The notes beneath the pieces were generated by a model. That model was given only the letters and a program-made list of their open reading frames with translations. It ran no database searches and was not told the origin of the DNA. The translations under genes were made by a program, and so were the position numbers. A DNA stretch of 64,000 nt from G958296245 sp965262055 (GTDB lineage: Bacteria; Chloroflexota; Dehalococcoidia; Lucifugimonadales; G958296245), in contig CBDHEI010000002.1 of assembly GCA_965262055.1 (NCBI GenBank), positions 186,001 to 250,000 of the forward strand. The letters run 5' to 3'. Below are positions 11,170 through 22,173 of this stretch, in pieces. The first letter of the stretch is position 1; each line of letters opens with the position of its first letter.

Positions 11170-14100
11170 GTGACGGTGGCCGGGGCGTCGTCGGTCACGG
11201 TGACGGGAAGGTCCTTCGTGAGGTTGGCGTAGTCGCCTCCAGAGGCGGTGTGCGTCAGGGTCTCCGACTCGTCGTCCGCGTTGCCGTCGTGGCCGGCCTT
11301 CACCGTCACCATCTGCGCCGTGTTCCAGTTGGACGTGGAGAAGGTCAGCGTGTTGCTGTTGCTCGGCGCGGCCCCGGAGATGGAGAGGTCCGTCCCGCTA
11401 TGCCCGCCGATGCTCACGGAGACGGTGTCGGAGGGCTGGGTGGACAGCTTCACCGTGTAGCTGACACCGGTGTCGTCGCCCTCCGTCACGGTGAGGGAAG
11501 TAGGTGATAGGACTACGTTCCTTGTATCGCTGTCAGTCACGTTGACCGTTACGCTGTCCGCTGCAATCCCGGTGTAGTCTCCGCCGGACTGTATGTGAGT
11601 CAGCGTGATCGTCTCGCCGGTTCCATTGGCGTCCTCGACGGGCGTAACGGTAACCGTCTGCGCCGTGTCCCAGTTGGAGGTGGTGAAGGTGAGCGTGTTG
11701 GTGTTGCTTAGTGTGGCGCCTGATAGCGACACAGCGGAGTTGGCGCCACCGATGGTGACAGTGACGGTGTCCGTGGGCTTGGAATTGAGCTTCACCGTGT
11801 AGCTGGAGGCCACTGCGGCCTCACCGGGGGCCGGCTCTTCCAGGCTAATAGAGGTGGGATCTATGGTCACTCCACGTGGGTCGTCATCTAGGAGGCCCAC
11901 GTCGGCCACCTCCTCGGTGGCCTTATTGCGCAACTGGGCGTTCTGTGCGTTGCTGATCTTGAAGCCAAAGAACTCGGTGTCCTCGCTCACGTCATCGTCG
12001 GTCAGCTGAACCGTCACCTGCCTGGTTGCATCCCCGGGACTGAAAGTGACGGTGCCCGTTGCCGCGGTGTAATCCTCACCAGCGGTGGCGGGGGTGATGC
12101 CCTGTCTGGCGGCGAGCCTGCTCAGCACCTGCGCCTGGCCGGTGACGTAGTCCACCGTTACGTCCGCCGCGCTCCGACCCGTCAGCGTCAGAGTGAAGGT
12201 GACCGGGCCCTTCTTGTCCTCGGAGACGTAGCTCAGATCTCCGGCTGGTCCTGCCACGCTCACTACCGGCTTCGGGTCGTCGTCAATGATGGAACCCGTG
12301 GCGGTCAGTGACGTTGCGTCGCCGTCCAGTAAGGCCTTGTTGTTTTGGTTGGTGAGCTGCAGGGTGAAGGTCTTCTTTGCGGGGCCGTACACCTCGTTAT
12401 CCGTGATGGGTATGCGAATGGTGGCGGCGCCCCCGTTTGCAGGGATGGAGAATATCTTGTAGGTCTGGCCGGTGTTTACCTGCCGGGTGTAGTCGGTCCC
12501 GGCTGCGGCGGTGCCGTCCACGGTGGTATACCGGACCACGACGGGAACCGTTCTCAGAATTGGCCGAACGGATACCGTGAACTCCACGTAACCGTCGGAC
12601 TCCGAGGCTTGGGCGTCATCCAGGTATATGTAAGCCTGAGTGGTGTTTTCTATAATCACCCATATGTCCCCCACGGATACGCTGCCGTAGTCTCCTCCGG
12701 ATACCTGGTGTGCTATAAAAGCATCCGTGAATGAAGTATCAGCGCCGTCATCCATAGACTCTACGGATATGGTCTGGGTGGTGCTCCAGTTGGACGGGGT
12801 GAAGGTGAGGGTTTCGGGCGTGAGCCTGATTAGATTGTCTTGCTCGCTGGATACAGTGACGGTAACCGTGTCCGTAGGCTCGCTATCCAGGACCAGGGAA
12901 TAAGTTGACGTCCCACCTTCCATCATGCCGATGCCAGAGCCGGTGGCCAGGCTCGCAGGTGAAACGGTTATGCCACGGGTGTCGTCGTCGGTGATGGTGA
13001 AGGAGGCGGAGCTTACCGGCAGGAACTCGTCGGAGTCGGAGGCTACCACCTCCGCGCCCTGCAAGATGACCGTCTCGTCCTCCTCGTCCAAGTCGTCGTT
13101 TGCAGGCTTGAACCGCAGCGTGGTCGTGCCGCTGGTCTGGCCCGCGGGGATGACAATGTCGAAGGACTCGACATCCTGGAACGTGCCCTGAGAGTCCATC
13201 ACCTGGAAGCGTTCGATATCGGTCTGGGCGGCGGCGCTGTTGGCGCTGTCGAATTCCACCCGTACGGTGGTATCGACGTCTCTCGGGTCTGCTGGGCGAA
13301 GGGCGGCGTCGGCAGCGTCCGTGGGCCAGCGGATGTCCGAGAAGGACGCTGTAACCGTAATGTTGTGCTGGCTTGAGTTTTCGGCCACCGAATCGAAGAC
13401 ACCGTTGTTGCTGGTCAGGGCCAGTTCAACCCCGGTGGGTTCAACGAAATCGTCGTCGGCGATGGTGACCAGTGCCTCATCCTCGTCGCCGATGAGCCTC
13501 TGAGAACTAGTGATGGAGCTGCCCAACAGCATTTGGAAAGTCTCGTCCTCTTCCCGCACGTCATCGTCGTAGAGGGTGAGGGAGAATTCGAACCGGGTCT
13601 GGCCCGCCGGAATGGTTGCATGAATCAGGCCATCGGGGGCCTCGAAGTCCCCCGTCTGGCCAAGCCTCGAAAACGCCGGTGTGGCGGTCAGGTTGTCGTG
13701 AGCGTCCAGCTCGACTTCGAACCGCGCATCCTCGCCCCACACCCGGTCCAGAACAACGGCAAAGTCCACGGAGCCCGCGCTTTCCGGTGTAGGGTCGGCG
13801 CTGACCAACTCCAGACTGGCAGTGGGTTTGTAGGATTCCCCTGACGGAGGATCGCGGTTCACTATGGCGACGGCGCGGTTCCGCTTTGCGGCCTCCACCA
13901 GCACACCCTCGGGGGGGACCAGCGTTACCCGGAACTGCTCCCTCTGCTCGTCAATTTCGTCCCCCAGGATGTCAATGGTGATGTTCTTTTCGGTCTCGTT
14001 GGGTGCGAAGGTGAGGATGCCGGGGGTGGCAGAGTTGTCCTCGTAGTCCGCTCCCTCCTCGGCAGGGTAGGGCCTGTTCTGAGTATGTATGGGTTCTACG

Positions 14101-16571
14101 GTGTAGGCCACCTGGACCTGCTGACCGGACTCACCGACCCGCGTGACCTCGAGGACGGCCTGGGCGTTGGCCGCACCGTTTGCCGGCTCGGTTACCGACA
14201 GCCTATTCGTCTCCTTGAACCCGACGGCTACGCCTCCCAGGACTGTGATGTATATACGAAGCGTACTGGAAGTGGTGGTCCCGTCACTGGCGGTTGCTTC
14301 CAGCACCATTGGTGAATCGGACAGGTCCTGAGCGGTCAATGTGAAGGTAGCCCGGCAGGTCCCTATTTCGCCCGTCGCAAGGGACCCGCTGATGCTGCAG
14401 CTAACCCTGGGTTCCGCCGGCTTGGTTTGATCGCGGTCTCCTACTGCGCGCTGGACGCTGCTGACGGTTATGGAATTTCCGGTAGCTTCAGAGCCGGTGT
14501 TTAGTACTTCAAAGTCAATATTAATAGTCTGGCCAACCTGGCCTAAACCAGGATAATTCGCCCGCAAAACAGTGTCCCTGGTCCTGTCGTCGTCGTAATA
14601 GGCAATCGTGGCCGTGTCGGGGATGCCCGCCTTCCAGATCCGGTGCAATCCGTAACGTTGGCCATCGCCATAAACCTGGGCCGTGAACTTATAGGGATAG
14701 AGACTATTCACGACTTGGTCACTAGGAAATACGAGGCCGTTCACGAGAGCGCCGGTGGTTATCTCAGATTGACCTGCCGGGAATCGTTCGTTAACGAAGT
14801 AGTAGTCCTCGTAGCTGGTGGTCTCGGCCTGCCGTGCCTCTCTCGCATAGGTGAACCACAGCTCCTCGCTGGTGTCCCCGGTGCGCCGGAACACATACCT
14901 GACCTCTCCTCCCTCTCTTACGAAAGCCTCGTGCGAGTGTACCGTGATAATCTGCAGTTCGTCATTGTCCGTTACGCTTACGGTGGCTTGGCTCGGGTCT
15001 CCCGGAGTGTAGATTTCGTCATCCCTATCATTGATGTCTCCGTCGCCGAGCGCTTCAATGGTGTAGTCGCGAGCTGAAGGGTAGTCCACGAGGTCGTTAT
15101 CCTCGGTTTCTACTGACAGCTCGGTGGTAGTGGCGCCGGCCTCGAACTCGGCGCTCAGGGTTTCCACCTTCCCGGGGGTGCTGAGGCGTACCTGCATTGA
15201 CAGGGCATCGTCGGTGTGCCCGGACCGGGTCAGTACGAAGACGGCATCCTGTCCCTCCACTACCGAGGCCGCCTTGGGGGCGACAGTGACCACAACAGGG
15301 TCGTCGTCCACGATGGTCCCCGAAACTGTGGCGGTATCGCCGCCGACGATGGCGACCTCGGGAGGGCTGGCGCCACCTCCGTCCGACAGGTCCGGCTCCG
15401 GAAGAGAGATGGCGACGTTGAAGGTCTCGTTGGGCTCGTCGGTCGTGTCGCCGGTCACCGACACGGTGAAGGTGGTGCTGGTGGAATTGGCGGGAATGGT
15501 GGTCGTGCCGTTGGTCACGGCGGTATAGTCCTGCCCGGCTGTAGCCGTACCGTCTGAGGTGACATAGTTGACCGTAACGTCCCCGGTAACGGCTTGGGCC
15601 AGGGTCAGAGTGAAAGTCACATTGGTGTTGCCGGAGTCGCCCTCGGAGGCCGAGGCCGGGGCGATGGTGATTCCGGGCTTGTCGTCGTTGTTGGTGATGG
15701 TGACGGTGGCCTTGTCGGAGCGTCCTCCCGTCGGGGTATGACCCACCCAGTTCTCCCAGATCGTGTACTTGCCATGCAGGTTCTCGCTGACCGTGGAGGT
15801 GTCGGGCAGCAGCTCGATGGTCACCGATCCGCTGTCGCCAAAGGCCGAATCGTCCACGGTCTGGAGTTCGATGACCTTTCGGGTCTCGTTCTGGCCGAAG
15901 GTGATCTGAGTGGGCAGGGCGCCGGTTATGTACTGCCCGTCCTGGGAGGCCCGCAGGTATACCACCGTGTGGGATTGTGGCGGAGCGAGCGCCAGCAGGT
16001 CGGTGGCCCAGCGCCGCTCCAGGATAAACCTGGCGGATTGCCCCTCCGTGACTGAAGCGGACTCGGCCTTGATCAGTATCGTCGGGTCCCGGTTTGTGAC
16101 GGTGAGGCGAATCTTCTTGGCAGTACCCACCTGGTATTGGGGGCAGTACCGCAGGTCGGATTCATTGCAGGCGAAGTGCGGGTAATAGCCTGCCAGGTTG
16201 ATGGGGTGAAAAATGTTCTTCTTGGTAATCAGCGTGCCGGCGGCTTGTGCTTCCGCCGCCGCCGCTTCGTATTGCCGGGCGAGCTCCGCAAAGAGTCTTG
16301 GGCGGTAACGTGATGACGCTCCCCCTTGCTTTACCAATTCACTCCGAGGCACGATTTCAATTTCGAGCACGCCGTTTTCCGGCCCTACGTAGAACCTGTA
16401 ATCCCTGTACGTGACCGTTTGGCTCCTACAGTCGGTGCCCAGGTGGTGGATGCCGGCCCTGTTGTATCCCAGCGTGCCGTTCTGGTGTTGCTCTCCATAG
16501 AAGGCAGGATGGTTTGAGTACTGGACCCACATTGATACCGGATCCAAGTTGACTCTCGCGTCGTCAGAGAA

Positions 16572-19091
16572 CTAGGTAACGCCGGTGCAGGTCGAGTTAT
16601 AGGTAAACTGGGTCCCCTCTACAATTTCCCCTTCCCAGGTTGTCCCGTCAGACGAAAGTGTCAATCCGGTGGGGCCGACCGGCCGGATCAGGCTCACGGT
16701 GGGGATGTCGTCGTCCTTGACCAGCACCTGAGCATAGCCGGTCCCGATGCTGAAGGGGTTGGCGACCCGCTGGACGATCCTGACGCCGAGCCAGCCATCA
16801 CCCTCGTTTATGCTGTCGGCCTCCGTGGTGAGAGGAAGGGTCTTCTCGGTTTCCCCTGCCGCGAACTCCAGGATGTAGTCCACCCAGGCCCCGTTGAAGG
16901 TTAGCCTCTTTGACTGGTCCTCGTTGTCGCTGGTGAGGACTATGGTCTCGGTGGCGTCGGTCATGATCTTCGGCAAGCCGGTCACGTAGAGTCCGACCCG
17001 CAGGGATCCCGAGGTGTTGCCCGACCTGGTGATGCGGTACTGGGCGTTGGTGCCTTCGGTGACCACGGCGCCGACCGCTTCGACGGAGATAATCGGAGGA
17101 TCATTGTCCAGCAATCTTGCGGTGTGGGCGCTGTCGGCGCCCGTCACATAGCTGCCGTCGGCATCGGCAAGGATGGTGGCGGTAACCGAGCCGTTATCCT
17201 CCGACACCTCGTTGTCCACGGTCTCCAGGGTTAGGGTGGCCGTCAGGGAGCGGGCCGCAAAGGTTACGGGTATGGTGACCTGTCCGTCAGCGTCGGGCTG
17301 GCGCCCCGTAGGCCAGGTGATGTAGTCACCGGTCTGCGCCAGCTCTACGTTTACGGATAGTTCCCCTCGGCCCTGCCCCGGGTCCCAGGTGCGCGTCAGC
17401 GTGTAGGACAACGGTCCGCCCTCGGTGATGCTGTCCGGTGCGGAAATGGACACCGTGGAAGGGGTATCGTTGTCCTTGACGGGGACGGTGATCTCGCCAA
17501 ATTGTACGCTGGCCGTGTAATTCCTCTCGGGGTCCGGCTCTATGGTGATCGTAACGGAACCGTCGGCCTCCCTTACGTCGTTTTCCCCCAGGGGGATGAT
17601 CACATTTTGGAAGGACAGATCCACCGGCAGAGTGACCAGCAGCTTACCATTTCCCAGGTTCTCGTATCCCCACGCCCCGTCGCCATCGAGGACCAGATAG
17701 CTGCCCACCTCCGTGACCGCGAGGGTCACCTGCAGCGGTTGGCCCGTGGCGCGTCCGTACACCACCAGGGATATACTGCCGCCCTCCAGCTCCGTGTCCA
17801 GATTACTGTGGGTGTAAGGGTGGAAGGAGCGAATCCAGTACAGGGAAACCGTGGCAGGCACGTCGTTATCGCGCACTGAGGCGGACGCGGAAGAGGCAAG
17901 GCCCGGTATGTACTTGTACTGGTCGGCCTTGGCGGGAACCGAGAGTGTGACCGTGCCGTCATCCTCGTCCCTGTAGTCGTCCTCGGTCGGGAGCGCAATG
18001 CGCTTGCTGGTCTCGCCTGCCGCAAAGGTGACGTTCAGGGTGAAGGGGGTCTCCGTAAATTCAACCTCCGTTGGTGTAACCGGATTCTCGGGCATGTTCG
18101 GGTCCGGGGGCGGATACACCTCTACGGCGCCGGACAGGAGATCTCCGGTCTGGTCCAGGGACAGGGATACGGGAATCGCCCCGTTGTCCCTGGAGCGGGT
18201 GACCATGAACGCCGCCTTGCCGCCTTCGGCAAAGCCTGAGTTGGTCCGGGTCACCTCCACCATCACCGGGTCGGCGGCGATGACGGACAGAGCGCTGCCG
18301 GGCGCGTTATTCCCGTTGCCGTAGGCGTCAGTGGCCGCCCCCGCCTGTAGCGTAACGGTGACCGGTCCCTCGGCCGCGGGCAAGACAACCACGTCCCACC
18401 GGGTATACCTGGGCCACATGGCGTTGCCGCCGGTGGCCCGCACGTCGTGAGCCGCGCCATTGGTGACCGTTATCTCGGCGTCGGTAATGCCGTAGACCTT
18501 TTCGCTGAAGTAGAAGACTACGTTGAACAGGCGGCTTGGAGGAACGTAGGTCCTGGTCTCCCCGCCCACCGTCACCGTGGGAGCGATGCCGTCCACCTTG
18601 TAGTCGTTGGCCTGGAGAGCGGCGTGGGTCAGCGTGGCGTTGGTGGCGCCGGCGCGGATGGCTCCGCCGTTGAGGGCCAAGCTGTTGGCAACCACGGCAA
18701 TGCCGTCCGTGTCCTCATCGCCCGAGGCGACGGTGTAGGTGAACAGCAGCTGGGTGGTGGTACTGCCTTCGGAGTATTCGGCCGTACGTATCCGGCCTCC
18801 CACGTCGAGGGTGAGCTGTGGGACGCCGGTGACCGTCACTGCTTCGCTGAAGGTCAGCCCGACCTGGATTTCGTCGTCAATGGCGTAGCCGCCGTCCTCA
18901 CCGGGATCGGACGTTACGGCGACGGACTCGATGGTCGGCACGGTGGGCGTGCCCTGTGCATAGGCGACGCCTGCAGATACCAGCAGCGCGAGCATGACTG
19001 CCACAAAGAGGAGCGATCTGGTCAGCACCCAGACCACACCTGGAACATCGACAACACGGGACCGTGCCTTCAACATGAACATATTCGGCAC
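16572..19091 (-). CDS. Giant Calx-beta surface protein, N-terminal part with signal peptide
   Basis: 839 codons beginning with an export signal: a basic region (KARSR), a hydrophobic stretch LLFVAVMLALLVSAGV and a probable cleavage after AYA. Next come an Ig-like domain of the type TLDVGGRIRTAEY (about residues 50-165), a second Ig-like domain (about 170-275), and four Calx-beta-like units separated by DND/DDD turns. It ends at TAG (16572-16574), but the same frame continues without another stop for 3,974 codons, and the sequence on both sides of the TAG looks like one domain. The longest start is GTG at 19091; ATG codons at 19082 and 19076 are equally good. The MarR gene stop lies only 10 bases upstream, so the two are probably co-transcribed. 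As it stands the product would be a secreted protein of about 790 residues. Confidence 0.8.
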   Translation of the reverse strand: MPNMFMLKARSRVVDVPGVVWVLTRSLLFVAVMLALLVSAGVAYAQGTPTVPTIESVAVTSDPGEDGGYAIDDEIQVGLTFSEAVTVTGVPQLTLDVGGRIRTAEYSEGSTTTQLLFTYTVASGDEDTDGIAVVANSLALNGGAIRAGATNATLTHAALQANDYKVDGIAPTVTVGGETRTYVPPSRLFNVVFYFSEKVYGITDAEITVTNGAAHDVRATGGNAMWPRYTRWDVVVLPAAEGPVTVTLQAGAATDAYGNGNNAPGSALSVIAADPVMVEVTRTNSGFAEGGKAAFMVTRSRDNGAIPVSLSLDQTGDLLSGAVEVYPPPDPNMPENPVTPTEVEFTETPFTLNVTFAAGETSKRIALPTEDDYRDEDDGTVTLSVPAKADQYKYIPGLASSASASVRDNDVPATVSLYWIRSFHPYTHSNLDTELEGGSISLVVYGRATGQPLQVTLAVTEVGSYLVLDGDGAWGYENLGNGKLLVTLPVDLSFQNVIIPLGENDVREADGSVTITIEPDPERNYTASVQFGEITVPVKDNDTPSTVSISAPDSITEGGPLSYTLTRTWDPGQGRGELSVNVELAQTGDYITWPTGRQPDADGQVTIPVTFAARSLTATLTLETVDNEVSEDNGSVTATILADADGSYVTGADSAHTARLLDNDPPIISVEAVGAVVTEGTNAQYRITRSGNTSGSLRVGLYVTGLPKIMTDATETIVLTSDNEDQSKRLTFNGAWVDYILEFAAGETEKTLPLTTEADSINEGDGWLGVRIVQRVANPFSIGTGYAQVLVKDDDIPTVSLIRPVGPTGLTLSSDGTTWEGEIVEGTQFTYNSTCTGVT

Positions 19092-19101
19092 GCCTGCATA
19101 G

Positions 19102-19548
19102 TTAGTGGATACCGTTCCTTCCGGTTTGCAGCGTGGTGTAGTTGGCCACCACCTTGGAGAGAACGGAGGCGAAGACTGCCAGCTCCTCTTCGCTTACGCC
19201 CTCCGAGAGCCTAGCGTCGTATGCCTGCACGCTCCGGTGAAGCTCCAACGTCAGCGCCTTCCCCTCTTCGGTCAACGCCAGCATCACGACGCGCCGGTCG
19301 CTGCGCCGGCGCCGCCGGCGCATCAGACCCATGCCCACCATCTTCGTCACGACGCGGCTTACGCGGGAGACGTTGACCGGCAGAGCCTCCGCCAGCTGCG
19401 TAGTGGTCCACTCTTCCCTTTCCAGAAAGAGTCTGAGCAGGGCGAAGTCCAGCGGTATGAGCCCGTAGGACGCTGCCAACTCCGCCATGCTCCTGGCCAC
19501 TGCGTTTACCTGCCCCGCCACGTATTCCCCCAGAACGGTTGAGGACAT
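19102..19548 (-). CDS. MarR-family transcriptional regulator
   Basis: A 148-residue protein, normal length for MarR. The winged helix-turn-helix covers about residues 30-100: the segment WTTTQLAEALPVNVSRVSRV is the recognition helix region, followed by the basic wing GLMRRRRRRSDRRVVMLALT that is typical of the family. Flanking helices would form the dimer. The ATG at 19548 is preceded by GAGGCTAGG. The gene ends 10 bases before the giant surface-protein gene on the same strand, which suggests one operon and that the regulator controls it along with itself. The ligand is unknown. Confidence 0.9.
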   Translation of the reverse strand: MSSTVLGEYVAGQVNAVARSMAELAASYGLIPLDFALLRLFLEREEWTTTQLAEALPVNVSRVSRVVTKMVGMGLMRRRRRRSDRRVVMLALTEEGKALTLELHRSVQAYDARLSEGVSEEELAVFASVLSKVVANYTTLQTGRNGIH

Positions 19549-19621
19549 CCTAGCCTCGCCCTGCCGCCCGGCGACCGCCGCCGAGTCGTGTGTAGGCCCG
19601 ATGCGTTTTCCATTGACTCTG

Positions 19622-19634
19622 TTTCACAATGAAA
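19622..19634. promoter_or_regulatory. Small palindrome, possible MarR operator
   Basis: TTTCA-CAA-TGAAA, a perfect 5-bp inverted repeat in an AT-rich stretch, 74 bases upstream of the marR start and 59 bases before the -35 of the divergent kinase gene. MarR proteins commonly bind AT-rich palindromes near their own start. Assignment is by position only. Confidence 0.3.
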
Positions 19635-19692
19635 TAATTTACCTCGCTGGCGTTAGACAGCCGTTAGAAAAGGGGTGTTTCCCATTAGAGTA

Positions 19693-19721
19693 TTGTTAGA
19701 GTTTGCTCAAATAGGTAGAAT
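19693..19721 (+). promoter_or_regulatory. Promoter for the kinase-regulator fusion gene
   Basis: TTGTTA, a 17-bp spacer and TAGAAT, a good match to a housekeeping sigma promoter. Initiation near 19728 would give a leader of about 40 bases before the ATG at 19767. Confidence 0.5.
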
Positions 19722-19766
19722 TGGCGACAAATCGGGCCGAGTGCGTACGCAGTCCGACTCGGATGT

Positions 19767-22145
19767 GTGATGAAGGAAGACGCCAACATGAGGCCAGAGA
19801 CTGAAGCGCTGCGAAACCGCCTCTCCAGGCTGAGCGAGGCCAGTCTTCGCATCACTGAAAGTCTCGACCTAGACGACATCCTTCAGGGGGTCATCGACGG
19901 CGCACGCTCGCTGACCGGCGCCAGGTACGGCGCGCTCCTGGTCCTCGACGACGCAGGGTGCATGCAGGACCTCGTCACCTCCGGGATGACCCCCGAAGAG
20001 CGACGGAGATTGGGCGCATTGCCCAAGGGCCTAGGACTCCTCGGGTACCTGAGCGAGATTGAGGGGCCCCTGAGACTGGCTGAAATCGCCAGCCATCCCA
20101 GGTCGGTCGGCTTTCCCGAAGGCCATCCGCCGATGACGACCTTTCTGGGAGCCCCGGTCCGTCATCGGGGCGAACGTCTCGGCAACATCTACCTCACTGA
20201 GAAGGAGGGCGGACAGGAGTTCACACCCGAAGACGAAGAGACCCTCGTCATGTTCGCGTCCCAGGCGGCATTGACGGTCTCCAACGCCCGCAGGTTCAGG
20301 GACGAACAGCAGGTCAGGGCCGACCTGGAGGCTCTGGTCAACACCTCGCCCGTGGGCATCCTGATATTCGACGCGAAGACGGGGGATTTGGTGTCGCTGA
20401 ACCAGGAGACCAGGCGGATCGTCCGCGGGCTGCATGCGCCGGGACATACTCTGCCGGAACTCCTCAGCGTGATGACCTTCCGGCGTCTGGACGGGCGCGA
20501 GATTTCGCCCGATGAGCTCCCGACGGCGCGGGCAATACGCACCGGCGAGACCGTGCGCGCCGAGGAGCTGGTCATCCATCTCCCGGACGGACAGGCAGTC
20601 ACCACTGTCATCAACGCTACGCCGGTCCGCTCGGCAGAAGGCCAAATCGTGTCCGTCATTGCCACCATGCAGGACATGACGCCGTTGGAAGACCTGGAAC
20701 GGCTGCGCGCCGAGTTCCTGGGCATGGTGAGCCACGAGCTGCGTATGCCGTTGACTACCATAAAGGGACCCGCGGCCAGCGCGCTGAGCTCCACGTCCCC
20801 CTTCAATCCCGCCGAGGCGTACCAGTTCTTCCGGATCATCGACGAGCAGGCTGACCATATGCGCAGCCTTATCAACGACCTTCTCGACGTGACGCGGATC
20901 GAGGCGGGGACGCTTTCGATCACTCCCGAGACTTCCGGTGTGGCGTCTCTGGTCGACCAGGCAAGAGCCGCCTTCCTGGGCGGCGGGGCCAAGAACAACA
21001 TCGAGATCGACCTGCCGGCGGACCTCCCACCAGTCGCGGCGGACAGGCAGCGCGTGGTCCAGGTCCTGGTCAACCTCCTCTCAAGCGCCTCCAAGTATTC
21101 GCCCGCGTCTTCCACGATCATGGTGACCGCTTCGCAGCAGGATTCCCACGTTGCGGTCTCCGTCGCCGACGAGGGTATAGGAGTGTCCGCCGAGGAGCTG
21201 CCTAGACTATTCAGGAAGTTCTCACGGATCAATGGCGCGGACGGAAAGACGGAGGTCGGAGGAGAGGGCCTGGGCCTGTCGGTCTGCAAGGGGATAGTGG
21301 AAGCGCACGGGGGTCGCATATGGGCCGTGAGCGACGGACCGGGCCTCGGCACGCGATTCACCTTTACGATCCCGGTGGTAGAAGAGGACGCGATTGACGC
21401 GGCGGACGGCCCCGACGAACTCGCTGCCCTCCCGATGGAGGCGGCAAGGCAGCGGACGCGCATTCTCGCAGTCGACGACGATCCGCAAATACTGTGGTAC
21501 GTTCGCCACACGCTCTCAGAAGCAGGCTATGCCACCATCGTGACCGGCGATCCAGAGCAGGTGGAACAGCTGGTCGAGGTGGAGAAGCCCCACCTCATCC
21601 TGCTGGACCTGGCGCTGCCCGGCACCAACGGGTTCGAATTGATGAAGCGTATCGCTGACATGACCGACGCGCCGGTCATGTTCCTGTCCGGGCACGCCGC
21701 GGACCAGGATATCTCCCGGGGCCTCGAAATGGGCGCCGCCGACTATGTCGTCAAGCCATTCTCACCGACCGAGCTGGTGGCGAGAATCAAGGCAGCCCTG
21801 CGTAAGGGTGCGGCGTCCGACCGGACCGAGCCGCGCGAACCCTATGTGCTGGGGGACCTGACCATCAACTACGCCGAACGCCTCGTGACGGTGGCCGGGC
21901 GTTCGGTACATCTGAGCGCGACCGAGTACAAGCTGCTCTTCGAGCTTTCGGTCAACGCCGGACGGGTGTTGACCCACGACCAGCTGCTACGGCGGGTCTG
22001 GGATCAGGACAACTCCGAAGGTTCACAACTCTTGCGCACCTACGTGACATATCTCCGCAACAAGCTGGGCGACGACGCGAAGAGCCCAGCCTACATCTTT
22101 ACCGAGCCTCGCGTCGGATACCGCATGGCAAAGCCGGACGGATGA
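19767..22145 (+). CDS. Hybrid sensor histidine kinase fused to OmpR-type response regulator
   Basis: 792 residues combining a complete two-component pathway in one soluble polypeptide. Order: GAF domain (about 30-180), PAS domain (about 190-315), HisKA dimerisation/phosphoacceptor domain with the phosphorylated His at residue 323 in SHELRMP, HATPase domain with N-box-like NLLSSASKYSP, G1 DEGIGV and GEGLGLSV (about 430-540), a receiver domain (about 555-675) with DDD at its start, the phosphorylated Asp at residue 614 in LLDLALPG and the Lys in VVKPFSP, then a winged-helix DNA-binding domain of the OmpR/PhoB type (about 690-790; SATEYKLLFEL, YVTYLRNKLGD, GYRM). No membrane segment, so the signal is cytoplasmic. 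It lies divergent from marR. The N-box asparagine position reads S (LLSSASKYS rather than LLxNAxKYS), which may weaken kinase activity. Confidence 0.95.
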   Translation: MMKEDANMRPETEALRNRLSRLSEASLRITESLDLDDILQGVIDGARSLTGARYGALLVLDDAGCMQDLVTSGMTPEERRRLGALPKGLGLLGYLSEIEGPLRLAEIASHPRSVGFPEGHPPMTTFLGAPVRHRGERLGNIYLTEKEGGQEFTPEDEETLVMFASQAALTVSNARRFRDEQQVRADLEALVNTSPVGILIFDAKTGDLVSLNQETRRIVRGLHAPGHTLPELLSVMTFRRLDGREISPDELPTARAIRTGETVRAEELVIHLPDGQAVTTVINATPVRSAEGQIVSVIATMQDMTPLEDLERLRAEFLGMVSHELRMPLTTIKGPAASALSSTSPFNPAEAYQFFRIIDEQADHMRSLINDLLDVTRIEAGTLSITPETSGVASLVDQARAAFLGGGAKNNIEIDLPADLPPVAADRQRVVQVLVNLLSSASKYSPASSTIMVTASQQDSHVAVSVADEGIGVSAEELPRLFRKFSRINGADGKTEVGGEGLGLSVCKGIVEAHGGRIWAVSDGPGLGTRFTFTIPVVEEDAIDAADGPDELAALPMEAARQRTRILAVDDDPQILWYVRHTLSEAGYATIVTGDPEQVEQLVEVEKPHLILLDLALPGTNGFELMKRIADMTDAPVMFLSGHAADQDISRGLEMGAADYVVKPFSPTELVARIKAALRKGAASDRTEPREPYVLGDLTINYAERLVTVAGRSVHLSATEYKLLFELSVNAGRVLTHDQLLRRVWDQDNSEGSQLLRTYVTYLRNKLGDDAKSPAYIFTEPRVGYRMAKPDG

Positions 22146-22173
22146 GGCCGGGGTCACATGGTTAGGAAGCCCA

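Larger units (their letters stand above)
4650..16571 (-). pseudogene. Giant Calx-beta/FN3 surface protein, main body (between amber codon and IS)
   Basis: 3,974 codons of one frame, continuous with the 16575-19091 segment upstream except for a TAG at 16572-16574, and with 2367-2939 downstream after removal of the IS. Reading along the protein: an unrecognised cysteine-containing domain (about 16570-16080); roughly 20 Calx-beta-like units ending in TITDDD-type motifs, including two arrays of near-identical 123-residue units; an unrecognised aromatic-rich domain (about 7160-6690); a fibronectin type III domain (about 6660-6345); an Ig-like segment (about 6320-6040); then alternating SwmB-like and fibronectin III domains to the IS junction. 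Calx-beta domains usually bind calcium through acidic loops, and these units are rich in Asp/Asp/Asp turns. A cell-surface or secreted adhesive role is inferred. An internal ATG at 16547 has no good ribosome-binding site, so a separate gene is less likely. Confidence 0.8.
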
